Part shown: positions 29,969 through 36,407 of the stretch, one piece after another | Position numbering within the stretch: position 1 is the stretch's first letter | Layout of the letters: every line of letters begins with the position of its first letter | Program-made: the position numbers and the translations under genes | Origin: TMP-86 sp039807285 | GTDB lineage: Bacteria > Pseudomonadota > Gammaproteobacteria > Steroidobacterales > Steroidobacteraceae | Length of the DNA: 64,000 bases | Direction: 5' to 3' | NCBI GenBank assembly: GCA_044226785.1 | Contig: JBGAGK010000001.1 | Span: 1 to 64,000 of the forward strand | Notes under the pieces: generated by a model | Databases searched by the model: none | What the model saw: the letters and a program-made list of their open reading frames with translations, nothing else | Told to the model about the DNA's origin: nothing

Positions 29969-31944
29969 ACTAGTCTGAAGTTCCCCCGGGATTTTATTGG
30001 CTGAGTAGTCAGCAGACCCCTATGTTTTCTGTATTTTATGTGAGATGGGACGCGTTGCATAAGTACGGATTGTAGTCACTAAATAGTTGACTATATGACC
30101 TCATTGTGCTACGTTTCTTGGCATGTCAGAACGAGGCGGCGCCGTACATGTCGTCACCACACGGCGCTCTTACAAGGGCCGTGTGTACGAGACGCATCTG
30201 CTTCGACGCAGTTACCGCGAGGGCAATCGGGTCAGGAACCAGACTCTGGGCAATCTCTCGCACCTGCCTGCCCCGGTCATTGATCTGGTGCGCCGTGCGC
30301 TGCGCGGTGAGAGTTTCGTGCCCGCGACCGAGCGATTGGAGGTCTTGGGTTCGCGGCCGCATGGACACGTGCAAGCAGTGCGCGTAGCCATGCACAGGCT
30401 CGGGCTCGACTGCCTCATCGGCTCGCGGCCGAGCCCAGAACGAGATCGCATCTTGGCGCTCGTTGCCGCGCGTGTGCTCGCCCCGCACACCAAACTCGCC
30501 ACCACCCGCTGGTGGCACACGAGCACGCTCGCCGAGGAGTTCGGCGTGAGCGCGGCCGATGAGGATGATCTGTATGCGGCGATGGACTGGCTACTGGAGC
30601 GCCAGCCGGTGATCGAGCGCAAGCTCGCTCAGCGCCATTTGGGCGAGGGGAGCCTGGCGCTCTACGATTTATCCTCCAGTTACTTTGAGGGCACGCACTG
30701 CCCGCTGGGCAAAATCGGCTACAGCCGCGACGGCAAGAGAAACAAGCTCCAGGTCAACTATGGACTGATGGCTACACGGCGAGGCTGTCCGATCGCAGTG
30801 TCCGTGTTCGAGGGCAATACCTCGGACACCAAGACCCTGATGCCGCAGGTGATCAAGCTCAAGGAGTCCTTCGGTCTTGAGCACGTGGTGCTCGTCGGGG
30901 ACCGCGGCATGATCTCGCACAAGGCGATCGGGGAATTGAAGGACATCGACGGACTGGCATGGATCACTGCCTTGAAGAGCGGTCAAATCCGCGGCCTTAT
31001 CGAAGCAGGTGCGCTGCAGCTGGGGCTGTTTGATGAACGCAATCTGTTCGAGTTCTCCGATCCCGGATATCCCGATGAGCGGCTCATCGCGTGCCGCAAT
31101 CCGCAGCTGGCGAAGTCAAGAGCCCATAAACGCCAAGCGTTGCTGGAGGCGACCCGGTTCGAACTTGACAAGATCCGTGACCGCGTCGCGCGCGGCGCAC
31201 TCCAGGGAGCCGCCGCGATCGGGGTGAAGCTCGGGCGCGTGCTCGACAAATACAAGGTCGGCAAGCACTTTGAGTTGACTATCACGGACAGCGCCGTGAC
31301 GTATCAGCTGCTCGAGGCCCAAATCGCCGCCGAGGCCGCGCTCGATGGCATCTACGTCATCCGCACTGCATTACCGAAGAAGCAGGTCTCGGCGCCCGAG
31401 GCGGTGCGCAGCTACAAGGCGCTCACGCAGGTCGAACGGGCCTTCCGCTCCCTGAAAACTGTGGACCTGAAGATCCGCCCCATCCATCACCGACTCGAGA
31501 GCCGCGTCCGTGCGCACATCTTCCTGTGCATGCTCGCCTACTACGTCGAATGGCATCTGATCGAAGCGTGGCGTCCACTGTTGTTCGCCGACGAGGATCA
31601 AGCCGCCAAGGCCACGCGCGATCCGGTCGCACCGGCCAAGCGCTCCACTTCCGCGCTCGAGAAAGTCCGCACGCATCGGACCGAACGGGGCACCCCGGCA
31701 CACAGTCTGCGCACCCTCATCGCCGAACTGGCCACCCTCGTGCGCAATACCTGCCGCACGCCCGGTGACCTTGCATATCCGGCTACCTTCGACTTGCTCA
31801 CCACGCCGACCGACCTGCAGCGCCGCGCTTTCGGGCTCCTCGAACAAATCACCGTGTAGTCAGAACCAGGACGCCGGAAATCCACTCATGTGCCTGTTAC
31901 GCATGGAATTTATCGCCCGACACAGGTGGGAACTTCAGACTAGT
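29969..31944 (+). mobile_element. IS1634-family insertion sequence
   Basis: Bounded by 17-bp perfect inverted repeats (ACTAGTCTGAAGTTCCC at 29969-29985; its complement at 31928-31944). The outer six bases, ACTAGT, are themselves palindromic, so they may be a 6-bp target duplication instead of element sequence; the element would then be 29975-31938. It contains one transposase gene. It sits at the outer edge of the decayed integron array. Confidence 0.85.
30123..31859 (+). CDS. IS1634-family transposase
   Basis: A 578-residue DDE transposase of the IS4 superfamily, IS1634 type. The acidic residues are in ALYDLSSSYFEG (first Asp), VVLVGDRGMISHKAI (second Asp) and LTQVERAFRSLKT (Glu in the YREK-like position). 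The frame is intact, and both inverted repeats are present, so the element may still be active. Confidence 0.93.
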   Translation: MSERGGAVHVVTTRRSYKGRVYETHLLRRSYREGNRVRNQTLGNLSHLPAPVIDLVRRALRGESFVPATERLEVLGSRPHGHVQAVRVAMHRLGLDCLIGSRPSPERDRILALVAARVLAPHTKLATTRWWHTSTLAEEFGVSAADEDDLYAAMDWLLERQPVIERKLAQRHLGEGSLALYDLSSSYFEGTHCPLGKIGYSRDGKRNKLQVNYGLMATRRGCPIAVSVFEGNTSDTKTLMPQVIKLKESFGLEHVVLVGDRGMISHKAIGELKDIDGLAWITALKSGQIRGLIEAGALQLGLFDERNLFEFSDPGYPDERLIACRNPQLAKSRAHKRQALLEATRFELDKIRDRVARGALQGAAAIGVKLGRVLDKYKVGKHFELTITDSAVTYQLLEAQIAAEAALDGIYVIRTALPKKQVSAPEAVRSYKALTQVERAFRSLKTVDLKIRPIHHRLESRVRAHIFLCMLAYYVEWHLIEAWRPLLFADEDQAAKATRDPVAPAKRSTSALEKVRTHRTERGTPAHSLRTLIAELATLVRNTCRTPGDLAYPATFDLLTTPTDLQRRAFGLLEQITV

Positions 31945-32031
31945 CTTGCAACATTCGCTCGTGACCTTGAGGGCAACGGCCGCGAGTGGAGTCATGCCAC
32001 CCGTCATCGTCGTATACGTTGTTTGAACGCA

Positions 32032-32304
32032 CTAAAGGTCAAGATCTTCCAGACGCACGCCTCGTCCAGCCTTGAGGCTCTCCCGAGCTCCTGCAATTCG
32101 CCGCAGAAACCGCGGATCGTTCTCAAGGCGATATTCCAACCAGTCATCCTCGGACTCAAACCCAATAAGTACGCCCGCAGCCTTGCCGTGACGGGTGATG
32201 AGGATCTCCTGCGTCGCCGCCTCTCGCAGGTAGCGCGACAGATCGTCCTTCGCCTCGGCGAGAGGAACTACTTTTGGGCCGGCTTTCCGAACCGAGCGAG
32301 CCAT
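32032..32304 (-). CDS. Phd/YefM-family antitoxin
   Basis: A 90-residue antitoxin: VPLAEAKDDLSRYLREAA is the Phd N-terminal DNA-binding part, ILITRHGKAAGVLIGF the core strand-turn, and DPRFLRRIAGARESLKAGRG the toxin-binding helix. It follows, and overlaps by 37 nt, the remains of its RelE-type toxin. The gene is intact, while the toxin lacks its N terminus, so it is now effectively an orphan antitoxin. Confidence 0.82.
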   Translation of the reverse strand: MARSVRKAGPKVVPLAEAKDDLSRYLREAATQEILITRHGKAAGVLIGFESEDDWLEYRLENDPRFLRRIAGARESLKAGRGVRLEDLDL

Positions 32305-32511
32305 GAGTCTGTCTCCGATTTGGGCATTATGGCCAATACTTCAACTATCCTGTCCACGACATCGTAGTAGACCCGGTACTCATCGACTCTCAGTCGATAC
32401 TGGGGACGCGAGAGCCCCCTCAAGCGCTTGAGATCAGCACTGATGAAACGGGGCCTACCGTAGTCGCGACGATCATCGACGCGGGTGAGATGTAAGCCGG
32501 CGAAGATATCC
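32268..32511 (-). pseudogene. RelE-type toxin, 5'-truncated by an IS1111 right-end remnant
   Basis: The C-terminal core is clear: DLKRLRGLSRPQYRLRVDEY, RVYYDVVDRIVEVLAIMPKS and ETDSWLARFG. Only about 27 residues precede it before the frame runs into IS1111-like sequence at 32512, whereas the family has about 45-50. The open frame continues to 32615, but that part is translated insertion-sequence DNA. A deletion from inside the IS into the toxin gene explains this, and also the missing half of the attC site upstream. Product is probably inactive. Confidence 0.7.
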
Positions 32512-32648
32512 TTGGCGCCGCGGTGACGCAGATTCCATGTCGGCACGGGCCACTGAGAGCCCACTTCAGATGCCGGATATACAACTGGAGGCGAAATCCC
32601 CGCGGCCATCAACATCGATCACTCGCCCGACTTGCGGGGGGAGTCCAT
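32512..32648 (+). mobile_element. Right-end remnant of an IS1111-type element
   Basis: This segment is about 96% identical to the right end of the IS at 33348-34698 (its bases 34562-34698) and ends with the same 14-bp terminal repeat CGGGGGGAGTCCAT. The rest of the element is missing. It abuts an attC R'' core site (32658-32664), as the intact copy does. Confidence 0.8.
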
Positions 32649-32657
32649 ATACGACTG

Positions 32658-32664
32658 GTTAGAC
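32658..32664 (-). repeat. attC R'' core site of the BrnTA-1 cassette (rest of attC lost)
   Basis: On the minus strand this reads GTCTAAC (consensus RYYYAAC), 5 nt after the BrnA stop. It is the exact complement of the cassette's first core site GTTAGAC (33271-33265), which proves that the two ends belong to one mobile cassette. The remainder of the attC is replaced by the IS1111 remnant. Confidence 0.75.
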
Positions 32665-32668
32665 CTGT

Positions 32669-32935
32669 CTAGCCTGCCTTGAGTTCTTCGCGTATTACGC
32701 GCCGAAGCGTCACTTCATCGACGCTAACAGCGCCTGCGGCTCGTCGCAGCGTCTGGTTGATGAGAGTCTGGTAACCAGTACCTTCTGATTCTGCCTTTGC
32801 CTTGAAGGTCATCAGCAGATCGTTATCCAGCATGATGGTAATGCGAGTCTTACCCTTTGCCTCGGCCTGCAATCGCGCGAGGTGCGGAACGGTGCTGGCC
32901 CGCTTGGCCTTTGAGAAATCGTATTGCTTACGCAT
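32669..32935 (-). CDS. brnA: BrnA-family antitoxin (cassette 1)
   Basis: An 88-residue antitoxin with a ribbon-helix-helix type C terminus: KTRITIMLDNDLLMTFKAKA and GTGYQTLINQTLRRAA. It overlaps the brnT gene by 8 nt and is the second gene of a toxin-antitoxin cassette. BrnA dimers bind BrnT and repress the shared promoter. Confidence 0.85.
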   Translation of the reverse strand: MRKQYDFSKAKRASTVPHLARLQAEAKGKTRITIMLDNDLLMTFKAKAESEGTGYQTLINQTLRRAAGAVSVDEVTLRRVIREELKAG

Positions 32936-33200
32936 AGTAGGAAGCCTCCTTTCTAGTGGCCTTGCGCGCAGAGATGAGGCGGATTCTTCCCACGGCGCGA
33001 AGTGTGTAGACGACCGTCAGAAGCCTGGCTGAGGCGCTCATTCCAACCAGCACCCAGCGCGACTCCCCAGTCGAAGCATAGTCTTCTTGGGCTAGGCCAG
33101 CCGGATCGAGTAGAGCCGTCGCTCCTTCTTCGAAGCTGATTCCGTGCTTCTTGAGGTTAGCCGCTGCCTTGGCAGCGTCCCACTCAATCTCCATATACAT
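32928..33200 (-). CDS. brnT: BrnT-family toxin (cassette 1)
   Basis: A 90-residue RelE-fold ribonuclease toxin: EWDAAKAAANLKKHGISFEE at the N terminus, VLVGMSASARLLTVVYTLR in the middle and RIRLISARKATRKEASYY at the C terminus, all as in BrnT. The frame is intact. The start may be the ATG at 33200 or the second ATG at 33194. It is the first gene of the cassette, 65 nt from the cassette start core site. Confidence 0.87.
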   Translation of the reverse strand: MYMEIEWDAAKAAANLKKHGISFEEGATALLDPAGLAQEDYASTGESRWVLVGMSASARLLTVVYTLRAVGRIRLISARKATRKEASYYA

Positions 33201-33264
33201 ATTCTATGCATAACCAGCAAAAATGGCAACCATTCCGTGGCGACTCGCCAACTGCGTCAAGCAG

Positions 33265-33347
33265 GTCTAACGACCGCGTTGAGCGGCGGCCCAACCGCAG
33301 AGCTTTGTAAACACGTTACGCAGTCCGCCGCCCGCTCGAATGATGGG
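33265..33347 (-). repeat. attC of cassette BrnTA-2, distal part (interrupted by IS)
   Basis: R' core GTTAGAC (minus strand, 33271-33265; perfect GTTRRRY) with the imperfect stem TTGAGCGGCGG / CCGCCGCCCGCTC inside. The site continues on the other side of the IS (34699-34712). Without the IS it would be about 98 bp. GTTAGAC is also the start of the next cassette. Confidence 0.7.
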
Positions 33348-33436
33348 ATGGACTCCCCCCGATTTGAATTCGGCATCATCGTGCCAGCTGGCCTCATGTG
33401 GTGTGGTGTCAGCGCCGAACCGGAAGGAGTCCTGAG

Positions 33437-34440
33437 ATGAATACTACGACTGCAGCCTCCCTGGTGGGAGTGGACCTGGCGAAGAATGTCTTCGAGCTGG
33501 CCGTGGCTGACGGGGGCTGGCGGATCACCGAGCGGGCCCGGCTGAGCCGGGCCCAGTTCCAGCGCTGGTTCCAGAACCGCCAGGTCGGGCTGGTGGTGAT
33601 GGAAGCCTGCGGTTCGGCCCACCACTGGGCCCGCTGGTTGGCCGGGCTGGGCATCGCGGTGAAGCTCCTGCCGGCCCGGTACGTGCGGGCCTACGTGAAG
33701 CGCAACAAGACCGACGCGGCGGACGCCGCGGCCCTGCTGGAGGCAGCGCGCAATGCCGAGATCGTGCCGGTGCGGGTAAAGTCGCTGGAGCAGCAGGGAC
33801 TGCAGGCCCTGCACCGGACGCGGTCCCTGTGGATGGCGACCCGGACCTCGCGGATCAACGCGCTGCGGGGCTTCTGCCGGGAGTTCGGCATCGGCATTGC
33901 GGAGGGCAGCCGCGTGGGCGTGGAGCAGATCGGCCGCGTCCTCGCCGATCCCCAGACCGCGATCCCGGGGTTGTTGCGCGGGACCATGACGCTGCTCGTC
34001 GAAGAGATCCGCTTGCTCGAAGCCCGTATCTTCCAGCTCGAGCGCGAGCTCACGAACGCTGCCAAGCAGTCGTCCGCCTGCGCCACGCTGCTGTCGGTGC
34101 CGGGCATCGGCCTGCTGACCGCCACGGCAATGGTGGCGGCACCCGGCACCTGGGCCGGATCTCGAAACGGGGCGATCGCTACCTGCGCATGCTGCTGACC
34201 CACGGTGCCCGATCGGTACTGCGGGCGGCCAGCGTGGCCACCACCGCCGGCAACCCCGTCGACGCCCTGCGCCAGTGGGCCGTGGGCGTCCAGCGACGCT
34301 CGAACCACAACAAGGCCATCTGCGCGCTGGCGAACAAGCTGGCGCGGATCTGCTACGCCACGCTGCGGGACCAGGAGCCCTACGGCGCGGCGCGACTCAG
34401 TTGGAAGATCGAGCGCGTCGCCTTCGCGATGCCGGCTTAA
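33437..34440 (+). pseudogene. IS1111-group transposase, inactivated by internal deletion and frameshift
   Basis: The first part (33437-34198) has the DEDD/RuvC-like N-terminal domain: SLVGVDLAKNVFELAV, VVMEACGSAHHW, KRNKTDAADAAALLEA, and then PGIGLLTATAMVAA. Near 34150 the frame is lost. It resumes in another frame as LGRISKRGDRYLRMLLTHGA and runs to the stop at 34440. About 25 residues that normally lie between these parts, including the conserved Ser-rich segment holding the catalytic Ser of the Tnp_20 domain, are missing. This copy should not transpose on its own. Confidence 0.85.
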
Positions 34441-34698
34441 GACCACGACCCACCACCGCTTGCACGGGAGAGTGGTCGCCCATCATGGCCAACCCGGTTC
34501 ACCCCACACCGCGCGACGCCGGTAACTATTCCGGCAGCTCCAAGCCTGCCGCTTGCAGCGATTGGCGCCGCGGTGACACAGATTCCATGTCGGCACGGGC
34601 CACTGCGAGCCCACTTCAGATGCCGGATATACGACTGCAGGCGAAATTCCCGCGGCCATCAACATCGATCACTCGCCCGACTTGCGGGGGGAGTCCAT
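34441..34698 (+). ncRNA. Candidate bridge RNA region in the IS1111 right end
   Basis: A 258-nt non-coding right end between the transposase stop and the terminal repeat. In IS1111-group elements the bridge RNA that selects the target is encoded at this end. The 137 nt nearest the end are kept in the remnant at 32512-32648. I have not folded the RNA, so its ends and loops are unknown. Confidence 0.35.
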
Positions 34699-34712
34699 AT
34701 ACGTAGTTAGAG
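34699..34712 (-). repeat. attC of cassette BrnTA-2, proximal part with R'' core
   Basis: On the minus strand CTCTAAC (34712-34706) follows the BrnA stop by 6 nt. It is the exact complement of this cassette's own start core GTTAGAG (35290-35284). The IS begins 7 nt further on. Confidence 0.72.
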
Positions 34713-34718
34713 CGCAGA

Positions 34719-34997
34719 TCACTTGTGCGCCTCCATGTAAGCCCGAAGCAGAGCATTCATGCGGGACTGATAACCGGCCCCTTGGGACCTGAACCAGTCG
34801 ATGACGTCGGAATCGACCCGCAACGACAGGAGGGATTTTTTCGGTACGGGCCTCAGCCCCTTTCGAGCCACCGCCTTTGCGAACATCTGGGGCGTCCACT
34901 CCGGTGCGTCACCGTCGCGGACGATGTCACCGTAGCGCTGGGCGCGAACCCTGGCGAGGTCAGTACGTGATTTGCGAGAAGTAGAAGCGCGCTTCAT
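34719..34997 (-). CDS. brnA: BrnA-family antitoxin (cassette 2)
   Basis: A 92-residue antitoxin: APEWTPQMFAKAVARKGLRP and the ribbon-helix-helix part KKSLLSLRVDSDVIDWFRSQ followed by GYQSRMNALLRAYME. I prefer the ATG at 34997 with GGAAAG upstream; a longer frame to 35039 would overlap brnT further. It overlaps the frameshifted brnT by 38 nt, and remains intact although its toxin is broken. Confidence 0.83.
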   Translation of the reverse strand: MKRASTSRKSRTDLARVRAQRYGDIVRDGDAPEWTPQMFAKAVARKGLRPVPKKSLLSLRVDSDVIDWFRSQGAGYQSRMNALLRAYMEAHK

Positions 34998-35233
34998 GTT
35001 TCGTGGCTTTCCGGATGGAAATGATGCAAATTTCCTCACCTTGTTCGGTATGGGCTACTGAAACCACCTGGTCTTCCAGCAATCCCAGCGTGAGAAAGCG
35101 TTGTTCGCCATAGTCTTCCCGGGTGTCCTCGGCGGTGAATGTCACGCCTCGGAAGATCTTATCTGCATCCGCGAAATCGATGCCGTGCTTGTGCAGATTG
35201 AGCCGCGCGCTTGGCCCCGTCCCAGACGAACAT
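34960..35233 (-). pseudogene. brnT: BrnT toxin, frameshifted (cassette 2)
   Basis: From the ATG at 35233 the reading begins MFVWDGAK, as in BrnT. One extra base near 35205 then breaks the frame. Removing it restores ARLNLHKHGIDFADADKIF, which joins directly to VTFTAEDTREDYGEQRF, then CIISIRKATKHEARFYF to the stop at 34960. The distance from ATG to stop is 274 nt, one more than a multiple of three. The toxin is therefore dead unless the frame is corrected in expression. Confidence 0.78.
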
Positions 35234-35241
35234 GATGTAGT

Positions 35242-35262
35242 GTAGCTACAAACGGTAGCTAC
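35242..35262 (-). promoter_or_regulatory. Candidate BrnA operator
   Basis: The palindrome GTAGCTAC occurs twice (35242-35249 and 35255-35262), 13 bp apart, just before the brnT start codon. BrnA represses its own promoter, and this double palindrome is the obvious candidate site. Confidence 0.5.
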
Positions 35263-35283
35263 GGCAAGGAGTTTCGATCTGCG

Positions 35284-35343
35284 CTCTAACGCTCAGCATC
35301 AGCGGCGGCGCGCAGCGCCGTCCGCTGCATGCTGTTGTTAGGC
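35284..35343 (-). repeat. attC recombination site of the HNH cassette (60 bp)
   Basis: Minus strand: R'' GCCTAAC (35343-35337) and R' GTTAGAG (35290-35284). Between them are three paired blocks, CAGCAT/ATGCTG, CAGCGG/CCGCTG and CGGCG/CGCCG, with single unpaired bases between the blocks on one side, which is how attC orients strand choice. The stop codon of the HNH gene lies inside R'', as in most cassettes. Confidence 0.85.
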
Positions 35344-35745
35344 CTCAAACGCGTCACCTTTCCCCAAATTGCATCTGGAGCACTTGGTGGCCAGGTTGTC
35401 CGGCACGGTCTCACCCCCCTTTGACCAAGGAACCATGTGGTCCACGTGCAGTTCCGTACCACGGTTCTCCAGCGGACTGGCGCCACACGAACCACACCGG
35501 AAACCGTCTCTGACCAAGATGCGAAACCTCATCCGCTCGGTGACCTCGCGTTTTGTTCTACGAGCTTGTGCTCCTGAGTGTTTCGGGCTCTCTGTTTCGA
35601 TTTGAGGTTTATCTGGCTGCGCACCGAGAAGACCTGCCTCTTCTGGATCCGCCGTTACGGCAAGTCGGATCCGCGCCACCATCCGCGAAACAGGGGCGCA
35701 CCCGACGTCGAGGCCTTCCTGACGAACCTCGCGGTACGCGACCAT
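35338..35745 (-). CDS. HNH endonuclease cassette gene (5' end uncertain)
   Basis: The C-terminal 65 residues form an HNH domain: RFRILVRDGFRCGSCG, the HVDHMVPWSKGGE core and NLATKCSRCNLGKGD, with two CxxC pairs for a structural zinc. The frame is open for 135 codons, but residues 1-55 are antisense to intI and are probably not original. An ATG at 35532 would give the bare HNH domain (64 residues). The expected cassette start GTTAGGC is absent, so the left end of the cassette was lost in a deletion that also removed attI and the intI start. Confidence 0.7.
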   Translation of the reverse strand: MVAYREVRQEGLDVGCAPVSRMVARIRLAVTADPEEAGLLGAQPDKPQIETESPKHSGAQARRTKREVTERMRFRILVRDGFRCGSCGASPLENRGTELHVDHMVPWSKGGETVPDNLATKCSRCNLGKGDAFEA

Positions 35746-36255
35746 GTCGCGCCGTCAACGCAGAACCAGGCGCTCGCGGCAGTCCTGTTTCTCTATCGAC
35801 ATGTCCTGCAAATCGATCTGCCATGGCTTTCGGTCCGGGTGAAGGACATCGATCTCGTCCGCCGTGAACTCATCGTGCGCGAGGGTAAGTGTCGAAAAGA
35901 TCGCGTCACGACCTTGCCCGAGTCTCTCCGTGCGTCCCTGGAGGGTCACCTCGCAAAGCTCGCGGAATGGTTCGCCAACGAACGCCATCGCGGTCGGCCG
36001 GGCGTTTCCCTGCCCGGTGCTCTCATGCACAAGTATCCGGCCGCGAGCACGAGCTGCGCTTGGCAATTGCTCTTCCCGGCGGCAAGGACGTGCGCCGACC
36101 CATGGTCAGGCCGTCCCGTACGCCACCACTTGCACCACAGCATCATCCAGCGCACCGTGCAGGAACTGATGGGCCACAGCGACGTGAAGACGACCATGAT
36201 CTATACGCATGTTCTGAACCGTGGCGGTCGGGCCGTTCGCAGCCCTCTCGACTGA
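35578..36255 (+). pseudogene. intI: Integron integrase IntI, decayed
   Basis: Recognisable IntI parts in one frame are LRTEKTCLFWIRRYG, APDVEAFLTNLAVRDHVAPS, TQNQALAAVLFLYR with IDLPWL, LSVRVKDIDLVRRELIVREG, KDRVTTLP and the C terminus RTVQELMGHSDVKTTMIYTH with SPLD. Length is 225 residues against about 320. Missing are the N terminus, about 60 residues after LPWL including the first catalytic Arg, and about 35 residues before RTVQELMG including the HxxR box. The nucleophile Tyr (MIYTH) remains. Orientation, away from the cassettes, is correct for an integron. Confidence 0.85.
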
Positions 36256-36407
36256 CCGGTCATCTCCGACGGACACTTGGTCAGTCACCTCGCACCCATC
36301 ACCGGCACCCTTCCTCCCGCATGGGACCGCTCCACCCGAGGCTGGTTATACTTGCGAGGGCCTTGAGGCGACTGGCGCCGCGGCAGCGGCATTGACCGGA
36401 GTCGATC

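Larger units (their letters stand above)
33348..34698 (+). mobile_element. IS110/IS1111-group element inserted in an attC site
   Basis: Bounded by 14-bp inverted repeats (ATGGACTCCCCCCG at 33348-33361; complement at 34685-34698); length 1,351 bp. It holds a broken IS110-family transposase gene and a 258-nt non-coding right end. Its position inside an integron attC, near the R'' core, is that of the known IS1111-attC elements, which target these sites. No target duplication is expected for this group, and none is seen. Confidence 0.82.

Noticed and set aside
30073..30093. TAGTCA/TGACTA inverted repeat before the IS1634 transposase
   Set aside because: Six base pairs with a long A/T-rich spacer can arise by chance; no further evidence for an operator.
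31945..32031. attC site after the phd gene
   Set aside because: GTTCAAAC occurs near the stop codon but there is no RYYYAAC/GTTRRRY pair; the site cannot be supported.
36256..36407. Possible promoter with TTATACTT before the TPR/TonB-like gene
   Set aside because: No matching -35 box; too weak to annotate.
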